Of a DNA stretch of 64,000 bases, positions 26,373 through 33,982 are shown piece after piece (the stretch's first letter is position 1; the number at the start of each line of letters is the position of its first letter). The notes under the pieces were generated by a model. It was not told where the DNA came from, searched no databases, and saw only the letters and a program-made list of their open reading frames with translations. Source of the stretch: Methylorubrum populi (GTDB taxonomy: Bacteria > Pseudomonadota > Alphaproteobacteria > Rhizobiales > Beijerinckiaceae); NCBI RefSeq assembly GCF_002355515.1, contig NZ_AP014809.1, positions 5,480,501 to 5,544,500 of the forward strand, written 5' to 3'. A program made the translations under genes and the position numbers.

Positions 26373-26882
26373 ATCGGACGCGTCTCGAAGTTCCTTGATC
26401 TCCGACTGCCATGCAGCTGTGATGTGGGAAATGAGCGTGGGTGGCAGTCTCTGAATGCCTCATCGACTCTCGTCCGAAGCTGCAGTCAGGGTGCGGGGGA
26501 CGCTTAAAATTCCCTTTATGCATCAACGAGGGTTGTAGAGGCAGGTGCGGGGCACAAGTAACTGGCGCAATTGATTTATTTGTGATCTGCTCGGGGAGCC
26601 AAATCTCCTACCATGATGAAAACGGCGCGAGATCCGCGCCTCATCCGACCGCCGGCCGCCATTGAGCGAGGCGGGACGTTGCACGCTCATTTTGCCATTT
26701 GATCGCCCAGTCGCTGTCCGGTGCCGCGGTTCGCGCCCGCAGGCGATATCGATTGGCGCTACCAAAAATCCGTGCTTGGTCGCGAGCCGGCATCCTGTAG
26801 GGTGCCGGTCCACTATTCCGGGAGGGCGGCCTGACCCTTCACCCGTCCGACGACCACTGTCGCGCGGGACGTGACATGTCCG
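26373..26882. other. island right end and adjoining gap
   Basis: About 510 bases without a believable gene. It contains attR at 26587-26602, with mixed composition on the island side and normal high GC on the chromosomal side. Short frames on both strands lack starts with ribosome sites. Confidence 0.55.
26587..26602 (+). repeat. attR, 16-bp copy of the tRNA-Asn 3' end
   Basis: CTGCTCGGGGAGCCAA matches 12643-12658 exactly and diverges on the 5' side, so only the tRNA tail is present. This is the expected remnant at the far end of an element integrated in tRNA-Asn. Confidence 0.9.
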
Positions 26883-27257
26883 TCAACGCGCCTCGTCCAC
26901 AGCCGGCGCGAGGATGCGTGGCGTCTGCTGATGCTGCACGACCCGCCATTCTTCGTGTGAGAGGCGGCGATAGGTCGAGGTGCAGTGCGCCTCGTAGGTC
27001 TCGTCGCCGCGTTTGGCTTTCACTGTATAGGCGATGACGATGAGGCCCTCCTGAGGACGCGCGATCCGGCCGTCATCGATCTCGACATCCGACCAGCGCG
27101 GCGTGTCGGAGACCGCTTCGATCGCTTGCGCGCCGCTGAAGACGTAAGGTGGCTGCGGGAGTGCCATCAGGCACTCGTCATCAACCAATTCGCGATAATG
27201 GTCAGACCCTCCGGTCCAGAGGCTTTTTTCGAACGACCAGACACGATCATCGTCCAC
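26883..27257 (-). CDS. NTF2-like/DUF4440 family protein
   Basis: This 124-aa protein has the length and pattern of the SnoaL/DUF4440 cone fold: an N-terminal helix (FEKSLWTGGSDHYRELVDDE), a segment with GAQAIEAVSDTPRWSDVEI, and beta strands ending CTSTYRRLSHEEWRVVQHQQ. Members bind small hydrophobic ligands or act as simple enzymes. No specific role can be assigned. It lies alone just outside the island. Confidence 0.75.
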   Translation of the reverse strand: MDDDRVWSFEKSLWTGGSDHYRELVDDECLMALPQPPYVFSGAQAIEAVSDTPRWSDVEIDDGRIARPQEGLIVIAYTVKAKRGDETYEAHCTSTYRRLSHEEWRVVQHQQTPRILAPAVDEAR

Positions 27258-27364
27258 GCGGCTCTCCTCAGGCTCTCGACGTTCCGAGACAAGACCGGCC
27301 CACGCCGATCGTTCCTGAGGCGGTCTTTTCCGTCACGGCAGTGGGCACTTCCCGGGCGCGTGCG

Positions 27365-27607
27365 TCAGAACGGCCAGGGCTCCGCGTCCTCCTCGACGGG
27401 CAGACGCTCGCCCGGCGAGATCAGCGGCACGATCTCGTCGAGGGGCTGCGGGACGCGGATCGTGCGGCCCGCCGCGGTGATGAAGGTTTCGTTCCGCATC
27501 AGATCGGTGTCGCTGACCGCCTGCACGCTGGAGACGCGCAGCAGATGGCGGCAGCCGTCGCCGTCCTGAACCTGCAGGTAGGCGCCCACGCGGCGCACGG
27601 CTTCCAT
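27365..27607 (-). CDS. small conserved hypothetical protein
   Basis: This 80-aa cytoplasmic protein begins MEAVRRVGAYLQVQDGDGCR and has a beta-rich pattern (LLRVSSVQAVSDTDLMRNET, FITAAGRTIRVPQPLDEIVP), possibly a small barrel. The end is acidic. It is in line with two other small genes upstream on the minus strand (27635 and 27938), with short gaps. The function is unknown. Confidence 0.65.
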   Translation of the reverse strand: MEAVRRVGAYLQVQDGDGCRHLLRVSSVQAVSDTDLMRNETFITAAGRTIRVPQPLDEIVPLISPGERLPVEEDAEPWPF

Positions 27608-27634
27608 GGCCGGTTTCTCCGAGCCGGAGCGGTC

Positions 27635-27910
27635 TCAGGCGTCGGCGACCGTGAATTCCATGCCGCGTCCCGGCCCCTCGTCGGCATAGTCGACGAGCGT
27701 GAGCCCGCGCTCGGTCAGCGTCTCTTCGACGATGTCGCGGTGCTTGCGCACCATCTGTCCGATCGCCAGCGGCGTCAGGCGCGGACTCGTGCGACGCAGA
27801 GCATCCACGCCGACATGGGCGGGCAAGCCCTCGCTCTCAGCAATCCGTGCCAGCGCCAACCCCAGATCGCGCGCTTTCGTCTCTGCGGCCGATTTCGGCT
27901 TGAAGGCCAT
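27635..27910 (-). CDS. small conserved hypothetical protein
   Basis: This 91-aa, mainly helical protein includes KSAAETKARDLGLALARIAE and RLTPLAIGQMVRKHRDIVEE, then TLTERGLTLVDYADE. The helical middle could be a helix-turn-helix or a helical bundle, but no family is clear. It lies 27 bases after the 84-aa SOS-linked gene and may be co-transcribed with it. Confidence 0.65.
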   Translation of the reverse strand: MAFKPKSAAETKARDLGLALARIAESEGLPAHVGVDALRRTSPRLTPLAIGQMVRKHRDIVEETLTERGLTLVDYADEGPGRGMEFTVADA

Positions 27911-27937
27911 GTGAGTGCTCTCTTCTCGATCCTTGCG

Positions 27938-28192
27938 TCAGGCGGCCTGCAGCGTGTCGGCGAAATCATCCGGCACATCGCCGAACCGGCCGAGAATCGT
28001 CGCGCTTTCGAGCTCGCCCGTTTCGTCGTCGGCCACGATCTGGATGGCAGCCGTGCCCGGCAGCCGCGCCGCCATCGCTTCGGCGCGCTTCAGCGCACCG
28101 CTCACCGTCGGCGATACCTGCTGATCGCCCGGACAGAGCCGTTTGCGCTTCAGCACGAAGGTCTGCACGAGATAGGTCGTCCGCATCGTCAC
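27938..28192 (-). CDS. 84-aa SOS-linked conserved protein (chromosomal copy)
   Basis: This 84-aa protein begins [20 protein letters not shown] and carries [20 protein letters not shown], followed by [18 protein letters not shown]. It is a close paralogue of the island protein at 23744-23998. A LexA box lies about 125 bases upstream. It heads a possible operon with two other small genes. The conserved basic N-terminus and the strict length conservation suggest a selected function, which I cannot name. Confidence 0.75.
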   Translation of the reverse strand: MTMRTTYLVQTFVLKRKRLCPGDQQVSPTVSGALKRAEAMAARLPGTAAIQIVADDETGELESATILGRFGDVPDDFADTLQAA

Positions 28193-28316
28193 CCGCGTTC
28201 TCCCTCACCAAAATCGAATCGGCCATCATCCAAGAGCGCGACATCCACGAGCGCGACAGGGGCCCGGACAGGGTGCGCCGTCACGATCGTCCCGGCCGAA
28301 GACCGAGAGCCCGTTC

Positions 28317-28331
28317 GTTCTGTCTTCGTTC
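28317..28331 (+). promoter_or_regulatory. LexA (SOS) box upstream of the chromosomal 84-aa gene
   Basis: GTTC-TGTCTTC-GTTC is a perfect GTTC-N7-GTTC. The distance from its end to the following GTG (22 bases) is the same as in the island umuD promoter. Confidence 0.8.
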
Positions 28332-28352
28332 TAGCACAGAAGAAGGCGGCGG

Positions 28353-28400
28353 GTGAGCCGATTTCGGAGGGATGATTCGGCGCGGACCGCATGCCCATAG
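28353..28400 (+). pseudogene. umuD 5' remnant
   Basis: From GTG 28353 the frame reads MSRFRRDDSARTACP and stops at 28400. The island umuD begins MSLFRVDEL. The first seven codons are similar (GTGAGCC..TTTCGG in both), and the spacing to the LexA box is identical. After that all similarity is lost. I infer a deleted umuD(C) copy divergent from the 84-aa gene. Confidence 0.45.
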
Positions 28401-28682
28401 GCAGGCGCGATCTCCGCTGATCCCGACAGTCTCGCGGCCGTGCCGGTCGGTGACCGAGGCGCTTCTCGATCGATCGAGGCGGATGCCGTTCCAGCGAGCC
28501 CGCGCGGCGCCTGGACGTGGTCCGGATCCGAAAAGACCGGCCGAGAAGAGACCGGTCGAATCGCGCAGGAGGCAGATCACGCCGCGGTCGCTCGCGCGCC
28601 CGCCTCGACCGCGGAGGCGGGACACCGTCTGCAGGTGCGATCTGATGGCCGACCAGCGTGCCGACCTCGGCGGAGAGGGGCG

Positions 28683-28850
28683 TCAGCCGCCGCCGATGCC
28701 GGAGATGACCTTGCCGGTGCCGTTGCAGTCCGGGCAGCTCTCGGCTTCGACGCGGCCGCTGCCCGCACATCGAGGGCACAGATTCTCGCCCGTGCCAGGG
28801 GTTCCGGGCGGTGCATCATCGCCGGGTTTCGCTGGCTCCGATTGCGTCAT
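28683..28850 (-). CDS. 55-aa zinc-ribbon protein (two CxxCxGxG-type motifs)
   Basis: This 55-aa protein has CPRCAGSGRV and CPDCNGTGKV, which together form a DnaJ-like zinc-binding rubredoxin knuckle pair. The Gly-rich C-terminus is GKVISGIGGG and the N-terminus is Pro-rich and disordered. A GGGAGG site precedes the ATG at 28850. It probably binds one zinc and may interact with protein or RNA. The function is unknown. Confidence 0.8.
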   Translation of the reverse strand: MTQSEPAKPGDDAPPGTPGTGENLCPRCAGSGRVEAESCPDCNGTGKVISGIGGG

Positions 28851-28947
28851 GATCGCCCTCCCTGTCTGAGGTAGGGCAAAACCTTCGCGCTTCGGGCCGT
28901 GTTCCCGGCCTCGCAGCCGGCCGGGTGTCGAGGACACGAAGCCCGCT

Positions 28948-29826
28948 CTAAGCCTCGCGAAGGATTGCGGGGATCTCGTCGGCGATCTCTCGCGCCAGGA
29001 AGCCGACCGGTCCCACCCGCTCGGCCAGGCGCCGCCCCGCCTGACCGTGCAGGTAAACTCCCCAGGCCGCCGCGGTCGCCGGCTCGGCACCCCGCGCGAG
29101 GAGGCCCGCGACGACGCCCGCGAGAACATCGCCGGAGCCGGAGGTGGCGAGCCCGACGCCACCGCCCTCGTAGAGCCACGCCGTGCCGCGGGGATCGACG
29201 ATCCAGCTCTTGGCTCCCTTCATGATCACGACGCATCCCAGAAGGCCGGCGGCTCGCAGGGCGGCCGCCAGAGGATCCGCCTCGACCGCCCCGCGATCGA
29301 TGTCAAGAAGCCGGGCCATCTCGCCGGTATGCGGTGTGATCACCGCGCGGCCGCCGCAGGATCGAACCCCCTCGGCCTGCGCGCCGAGACCAGCGATCAC
29401 TCCCGCATCGAGCACCAGCGCCGCCTTCGGGTGGGCTGCCAAGAGCATGCGCGAAAGGGCCGCCGCGACCGCGTCGGCGCTCAGGCCCGGACCGACCAGC
29501 AGCGCGTCGCAACGCCCCGCGACGGCCGGCAGGCGCGCTTGTGCGTCCGCCGGGTCGATCGCGCCTTCGCCCGTTTCGGCGAGGCCGATGACGCGCGCTT
29601 CGGGCACCGCGACGGCCAGGGCCGCGGCGACGGAGCCGACCGTTGCGATCCGGAGACGTCCCGCCCCGCTCCGCAGCGCGGCGGTGCCGGCAAGGAGGGG
29701 GGCGCCCGGAACTTCGGCGGAGCCGCCGACGACGAGAACCGTGCCGCGTTGCTCCTTGCTGCCCTCCTCCGGCACCGGCAGAGGCGATTGCCGAAGGCGA
29801 TCAAGTGTCAGGTGATTTTCGATCAT
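28948..29826 (-). CDS. nnrD: ADP-dependent NAD(P)H-hydrate dehydratase
   Basis: This 292-aa protein is a stand-alone YjeF C-terminal/carbohydrate-kinase-fold domain. It repairs hydrated NAD(P)H using ADP or ATP. Signatures are GTVLVVGGSAEVPGAPLLAG, VITPHTGEMARLL and the catalytic LATSGSGDVLAGVVAGLLAR near the C-terminus. The N-terminal epimerase domain found in bifunctional NnrD/Nnr proteins is absent here; an epimerase would have to be elsewhere. The gene is solitary. Confidence 0.93.
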   Translation of the reverse strand: MIENHLTLDRLRQSPLPVPEEGSKEQRGTVLVVGGSAEVPGAPLLAGTAALRSGAGRLRIATVGSVAAALAVAVPEARVIGLAETGEGAIDPADAQARLPAVAGRCDALLVGPGLSADAVAAALSRMLLAAHPKAALVLDAGVIAGLGAQAEGVRSCGGRAVITPHTGEMARLLDIDRGAVEADPLAAALRAAGLLGCVVIMKGAKSWIVDPRGTAWLYEGGGVGLATSGSGDVLAGVVAGLLARGAEPATAAAWGVYLHGQAGRRLAERVGPVGFLAREIADEIPAILREA

Positions 29827-30067
29827 GGCGCGGGCGCGTTCGCGGCGTTGCTCGCGGCCTGGTCGGCCGACGTCATCCGGCGCTCGCCGCGATTGCGGGC
29901 GGCGCTGGAGCGTAAAGTCTGCGACGGCACGACCGTATCCATATGGCGGCGTAGCAGTGATGCGTCACTCTCTGCGGACAGCAGCATCGCTCACGCGTCG
30001 GATACCTCGCGATTGGATACAAAGCCGCGTCGGTTGGTTCCTCGGTAACAGATCCCTGGGACGAGCC

Positions 30068-30358
30068 ATGAAGACCTTTCTGACTTTTGCCAGCGCCGTC
30101 GGGTTTGCCGCCGCGGCGCTGGTTCCGCTCACGTCGGGTTCCGCCGATGCCCGCTCGCGCCACAAGAGCCGCGGCATCGTCTCAAACGACGGCAGCGTGA
30201 CCGGCGGACGCGGTCGGGACCGAACGATCTCCCGCGGCGCGACCGGCGCCAGTACCGTCAACAGAAACTCCGCGGCCGGCGGCAACGCCAATCAGCCAGA
30301 GCGGGCGGTCCCGCAGGGCAGCGGCGGCGGTGGAAGCGGCGGTGCAGGGGCTCAGTGA
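30068..30358 (+). CDS. small secreted Gly/Arg-rich protein
   Basis: This 96-aa protein has a signal peptide (residues 1-28, ending SADA). The mature part is low in hydrophobics and rich in Gly, Ser, Arg and Asn, ending QGSGGGGSGGAGAQ, so it is probably disordered in the periplasm. No family is recognised. It is upstream of, and in line with, a small membrane protein gene. Confidence 0.7.
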   Translation: MKTFLTFASAVGFAAAALVPLTSGSADARSRHKSRGIVSNDGSVTGGRGRDRTISRGATGASTVNRNSAAGGNANQPERAVPQGSGGGGSGGAGAQ

Positions 30359-30453
30359 CGTTCCTGCGGTGACGGCCGCACGGTCGCACGGCGAAGGGAC
30401 CAATCCCCGCCGCGACCACGGAAAGCGCGCGATGCGAAGGAGACGTTCGACCG

Positions 30454-30816
30454 ATGGCCCTCCGATCCGAAACACCGCCGCCGCCCGCCGACCGGGTACC
30501 GGAAGCGCCCGCTCCCTCGGCGCGGCCGACCAGCGCGCAGTTGAAGGCCGAGATCGATGCCGGGCGCACCGGCGACAAGATCCCCGCCCACGATCCCGGA
30601 CTGTCACCGCTCGGCACGGACGACGAGGCGGCCGGCAAACCCTCCTCTCCTTCCCGCATCGCGCTGGCGCGGGACGAGGAGACTCGGCCTCGCCGCGTGG
30701 CGGCCGGCCGGATGCGGACGGGCCATGGCTCCAACCGATGGGTCATGTCCGCCTACTACGGTGCCATCGCAGCGGCCGCACTCGCCTTCGGACTCCTGAT
30801 CTGGTTCCTACGGTGA
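30454..30816 (+). CDS. small tail-anchored membrane protein
   Basis: This 120-aa protein has a long Pro-rich, charged, disordered N-terminal part (about 1-95) and a single C-terminal TM helix (SAYYGAIAAAALAFGLLIWF) ending in LR. The layout is that of a tail-anchored cytoplasmic-facing protein. No domain is recognised. It could partner with the secreted protein before it, but nothing shows this. Confidence 0.65.
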   Translation: MALRSETPPPPADRVPEAPAPSARPTSAQLKAEIDAGRTGDKIPAHDPGLSPLGTDDEAAGKPSSPSRIALARDEETRPRRVAAGRMRTGHGSNRWVMSAYYGAIAAAALAFGLLIWFLR

Positions 30817-30991
30817 ATTGGCCGCTTGGGTCGGGGAGCGGCAGGCTGCCGCGGTACCAGATCGATCGGGCCAGCGCCTGAATTCAAGTGATTCGAAGGC
30901 GGACGGCGCGCGATCATTCCAATTTTAAGATTTCACGCAACGGCATCTTACGCGATGACTGCCAGGCTTGAGCCGGCACAAGAGGACGTCG

Positions 30992-31243
30992 ATGTCCAGG
31001 CAAATCGCAATCGATCATGACGTAAACGTTCCGACCGGCGAGGCTGGATTGATCGCCGTCGATGAGCACACGTCGGTCGGATGCTGGGTCAGCGGACTCT
31101 CAGGGTCGGATATCGAGATTACTGTTCTGGACACATCGTGCATCCCCGACGTGTTCATGCTGACATCCCCGGCCCGCGAGCTGCTTAAGGTCTGCCGGAC
31201 CGTCTGGCGGACGGACGAGATGATCGGGGCACGATCGCGCTAG
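30992..31243 (+). CDS. small PilZ-like protein
   Basis: This 83-aa protein starts at ATG 30992 behind AAGAGGA. The pattern VGCWVSGLSGSDIEITVLDT with a later LLKVCRTVWRTDEMIGARSR resembles the final strands of short alphaproteobacterial PilZ domains, where a CRVVWR-like strand is typical. The N-terminal RxxxR and DxSxxG c-di-GMP motifs are not evident, so nucleotide binding is doubtful. Confidence 0.5.
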   Translation: MSRQIAIDHDVNVPTGEAGLIAVDEHTSVGCWVSGLSGSDIEITVLDTSCIPDVFMLTSPARELLKVCRTVWRTDEMIGARSR

Positions 31244-31397
31244 GGCTAACGCCGGTCCGTCGGCGGCCAGGAGTCGGAACGAATCCGACCGAATCGGGTC
31301 TGTGCGCGAGGGCCCCGACCCCTGCCCGACACCGGCGCCGGTCCGTGATCGCCGAACTTCATCGCGAAGATCGAGTTTGCCATCGTGGAGGTATCCC

Positions 31398-31571
31398 ATG
31401 GCAGAGACGAGAAAGCCGGACGCCGTCGAGGCGCCGGATCGACCCCGACTCACGCCGCAGGGTCATAGCAGCGGGACGGCCTCGGGAGAGGATGAAACCG
31501 ACCCGCAGGGCGGCGTGAAGCAGGGCCAGGGCGACAAGCCGGAGGGAGAGCGGCGCGAGTCGGATCGCTGA
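31398..31571 (+). CDS. 57-aa hydrophilic disordered protein
   Basis: This 57-aa, highly charged protein (Pro/Gly/Glu/Lys-rich, no hydrophobic core) has a textbook GGAGG site seven bases before ATG 31398. It resembles the small stress-related hydrophilic proteins abundant in Methylobacterium, but no family is clear. Confidence 0.55.
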   Translation: MAETRKPDAVEAPDRPRLTPQGHSSGTASGEDETDPQGGVKQGQGDKPEGERRESDR

Positions 31572-32093
31572 GACCCGGACCGGCCGGAGCGGCGTGGCGG
31601 GTCGGCTCGTCTGGAGCGAGCCAACCCGCCTGTCGCCTGCGTTCCGCATGGGGGCGGGCAGCCCAACGACAATGAAGCAAACGGAGGGGATGGGACGACT
31701 CATCCCAGGCACCGAGAGGTGCAAAAGTCGCGCCTCGGGCACTAAGCTTCTGCTGAAACGAGAAAATTTTCGTCAGATGGCCGATGCCGGCCAGACGAAA
31801 ATTTCTCGCGCATGTGCGTTAGCACACAAGATTGGTTCGTGGTCGGCCTCGGCAGAAGAACCTGCGACGAAGTCGGGTCAGCCTCTCTTTTTGCGATTTG
31901 GTGCGGCCCTGAGGCGGAAGAACCTGTCGTGGCGCCGCGATTCCGCCCACCTGCTAGGCGGCCGCCGCCCTCAGCGGGACGAATTAGGCCATTCGCAGTA
32001 AGTCTCCGTTAACCAACTTTCTGCAATTCTGGCCACCATCGCTGCCGCTTGCCGGTTGCGATACGGATCCTGAACAGTTGGCCCGATCGAGCC
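31572..32093. other. 522-base gap with a long inverted repeat
   Basis: No convincing gene. The only structure is the hairpin at 31759-31808. A 66-codon plus-strand frame at 31812 lacks a ribosome site and family sequence. Confidence 0.5.
31759..31808. repeat. AT-rich inverted repeat in a GC-rich gap
   Basis: The arms 31759-31774 and 31794-31808 are complementary over 15 pairs with one bulged A. The inner bases TGGCC and GGCCA also pair (loop of about six). The arms carry AAAATTTTCGTC, striking in this genome. It could be a strong RNA hairpin, a bidirectional terminator or an operator. Confidence 0.55.
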
Positions 32094-32300
32094 ATGGCAC
32101 ATCTCGCGACGGACTACCCCGGCGGATCGATCGTTGAAGGCGCCATGCCGGCCCTGAACGGGGAGAGCCGCGACCGTATCGGACAGGGCTTGCGCGAAGC
32201 CTATGTCGAGCGCTGCGACGCTCAGCCAATCACGGCCGAGCAGGTCGAGATGCTGCTGCGTCTGCGGCAGAAGGAGCGCGACCGCCGTCGCAGCCCGTGA
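32094..32300 (+). CDS. small NepR-like protein
   Basis: This 68-aa protein contains RIGQGLREAYVERCDAQPIT then EQVEMLLRLRQKERDRR. This fits loosely with the NepR anti-sigma pattern (IGxxLRxxYxxxxxxPIPxxxxxLLxxL), which binds EcfG in the general stress response of alphaproteobacteria. The usual Pro before the last helix is changed to Thr-Ala. No phyR or ecfG lies nearby. Treat it as a possible paralogue only. Confidence 0.45.
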   Translation: MAHLATDYPGGSIVEGAMPALNGESRDRIGQGLREAYVERCDAQPITAEQVEMLLRLRQKERDRRRSP

Positions 32301-32347
32301 GCCGCCTTGCCCTGTTCGGCCTGCGCACCGATGTCGAAATACGGGCG

Positions 32348-32674
32348 CTACTGCCAGCGCCGCGCCGTTGGCTGCTGACGCCGAACCTCGGCGGCACGAA
32401 TCATGGTCAGCACCCGATCGAGATCCTTGAGCAGAGAACATTCCGTCGCACGCGCGGACGCGATTTCCTGCTCGGTGCTGCCGAACCGCTGACGCTGCTG
32501 CTGTAGCGTCAATTCCTCTTCGAGGGCAGCCCGCTCCGCGTGGAGCGCCCGATACGCCGCCTCCTGAGGATCGGCGGGATCCGGTAGCGGGTCCTCCTCG
32601 CGCGATGTGTGCGGCTCCGTCACGCCGACGGTCTCCTCGAACTCTCTGATGTACCCGCTGCCGTTCCGGATCAC
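32348..32674 (-). CDS. hypothetical coiled-coil protein
   Basis: This 108-aa protein has a disordered acidic N-terminus and a central helix with heptad pattern (YRALHAERAALEEELTLQQQ, then ARATECSLLKDLDRVLTMIR). No signal or TM is seen. It lies convergent to the NepR-like gene and upstream of the Pho region on the opposite strand. The family is unknown. Confidence 0.5.
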   Translation of the reverse strand: MIRNGSGYIREFEETVGVTEPHTSREEDPLPDPADPQEAAYRALHAERAALEEELTLQQQRQRFGSTEQEIASARATECSLLKDLDRVLTMIRAAEVRRQQPTARRWQ

Positions 32675-32800
32675 GCGGGGGTCGAGTCCCTGAGGCAGAA
32701 TCCGGGCCGAGCCCGTGTTAACGCCGACAAGGATCTGCTGGCCTAACGCTCAAGAGCCGCAAGCGGTCCCGTCCTCAGTGAAATTCCGTCTCGGCCGAGG

Positions 32801-32829
32801 CTGTCATGTCAGCGTCATGTGGCCGTCAT
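32801..32829 (+). promoter_or_regulatory. Pho box (three PhoB half-sites)
   Basis: CTGTCAT (32801), GCGTCAT (32812) and CCGTCAT (32823) repeat at exact 11-bp spacing with 4-bp spacers. This is the PhoB-site pattern of direct 7-mers. It lies about 107 bases before pstS, so the pst operon should be induced by phosphate starvation through the PhoB encoded at its end. Confidence 0.92.
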
Positions 32830-32935
32830 AGAGGCGGCGCGTCGGCGCACTAGATGGCAGCAGTGTCGCAGCGAGGTCGGTCCCAAACCTCAGGATCGGC
32901 CCCGACGATGCGCCCGACACCCTACGGAGATGCTT

Positions 32936-33976
32936 GTGAAACCCTTCGCTTACGCCTTGGCGGTCGGCCTCGCCGCCGCTCAGCTCGCGACCTCGGCTGT
33001 AGCCGCCGACATCACCGGCGCCGGTGCCACCTTCCCCTTCCCCGTCTATTCGAAGTGGGCCGAAGCCTACCGCAAGGAGACCGGCACCGGTCTCAACTAT
33101 CAGTCGATCGGCTCGGGCGGCGGCATCAAGCAGATCCAGGCCAAGACCGTTGACTTCGGCGCCACCGACGCGCCCCTCAAGCCGGCCCAGCTCGAGAAGG
33201 ACGGCCTCATCCAGTTCCCCACCGTGATGGGCGGCGTGGTTCCAGTCGTCAACATCGCCGGCCTCGAGCCGGGCAAGCTCAAGTTGACGGGCGAGATCAT
33301 TGCCGAGATCTACGCCGGCAAGATCCTGAAGTGGTCCGATCCGAAGATCGCCAAGCTCAACGACGGTCTCAAGCTGCCCGAGGCGAACATCACCCCGGTC
33401 TACCGTTCGGACGCCTCCGGCACGACCAACATCTTCACCACCTATCTCTCCTCGGTCTCCGAGCCTTGGAAGAAGGAGTTCGGCGCCGCCACGACCGTGA
33501 GCTGGCCGGTGGGTCAGGGCGGAAAGGGCAACGAGGGCGTCACCGCCACCGTCAAGCAGGTTCCGAATTCCATCGGCTACGTCGAGTCGGCCTATGCCAA
33601 GCAGAACAAGCTTGCCTACGCCCTGATCGAGAACAAGGCCGGCAAGTTCCCGCAGCCCGACGACAAGGCCTTCCAGGCCGCCGCCGCCAGCGCCGACTGG
33701 AAGTCGACCCCCGGTTTCGGCATCGCCCTGACCAACCAGGCCGGTGACGACGCGTGGCCGATCACGGCCGCCACCTTCATCCTGGTCTACAAGGAGCCTG
33801 CGGACGCGGCCAAGGCCGCCGACGTGCTCAAGTTCTTTGATTGGGCCTACAAGAACGGCGACAAGCTCGCGTCCGAGCTCGATTACGTGCCGCTGCCCGA
33901 CAACGTCGTCGGCCTGATCCACGAAGAGTGGAAGACCGTGAAGAAGGACGGCAAGCCCGTCTTCGCCGGAAACTGA
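32936..33976 (+). CDS. pstS: phosphate ABC transporter, periplasmic binding protein
   Basis: This 346-aa binding protein has a signal peptide (1-24, ending SAVA). Phosphate-binding loops are GAGATFPFPVYSKW, IGSGGGIKQI, VDFGATDAP and RSDASGTT. It captures inorganic phosphate in the periplasm for PstCAB. GTG at 32936 is chosen because GGAG lies six bases upstream; the ATG at 32930 would sit directly on that site. It is the first gene of the operon behind a Pho box and is separated from pstC by a strong hairpin. Confidence 0.97.
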   Translation: MKPFAYALAVGLAAAQLATSAVAADITGAGATFPFPVYSKWAEAYRKETGTGLNYQSIGSGGGIKQIQAKTVDFGATDAPLKPAQLEKDGLIQFPTVMGGVVPVVNIAGLEPGKLKLTGEIIAEIYAGKILKWSDPKIAKLNDGLKLPEANITPVYRSDASGTTNIFTTYLSSVSEPWKKEFGAATTVSWPVGQGGKGNEGVTATVKQVPNSIGYVESAYAKQNKLAYALIENKAGKFPQPDDKAFQAAAASADWKSTPGFGIALTNQAGDDAWPITAATFILVYKEPADAAKAADVLKFFDWAYKNGDKLASELDYVPLPDNVVGLIHEEWKTVKKDGKPVFAGN

Positions 33977-33982
33977 GTGTCG

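Larger units (their letters stand above)
12643..26602. mobile_element. 13.9-kb tRNA-Asn-integrated element (deleted prophage / cargo island)
   Basis: The element is bounded by a 16-bp direct repeat of the tRNA-Asn 3' end (12643-12658 and 26587-26602). Inside are a tyrosine integrase next to the left end, an excisionase-like gene, tail and lysis genes of phage type, surface-modification genes with lower GC, and an SOS-regulated umuDC operon. Terminase, portal, capsid, protease and tail-assembly genes are missing, so it cannot make virions alone. Integration into the tRNA 3' end and the repeat are seen directly. Whether it still excises is unknown. Confidence 0.9.
28193..28682. other. gap holding an SOS box and a umuD 5' remnant
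   Basis: About 490 bases between the 84-aa gene and the zinc-ribbon gene. It contains a LexA box (28317-28331) and a GTG at 28353 resembling the start of umuD. Past about 28375 nothing is recognised. Long plus-strand frames here are Arg/Pro-rich shadows. Confidence 0.55.

Noticed and set aside
31812..32012. 66-codon plus-strand frame after the inverted repeat
   Set aside because: No ribosome site, Cys/Pro/Arg-rich translation, no family.
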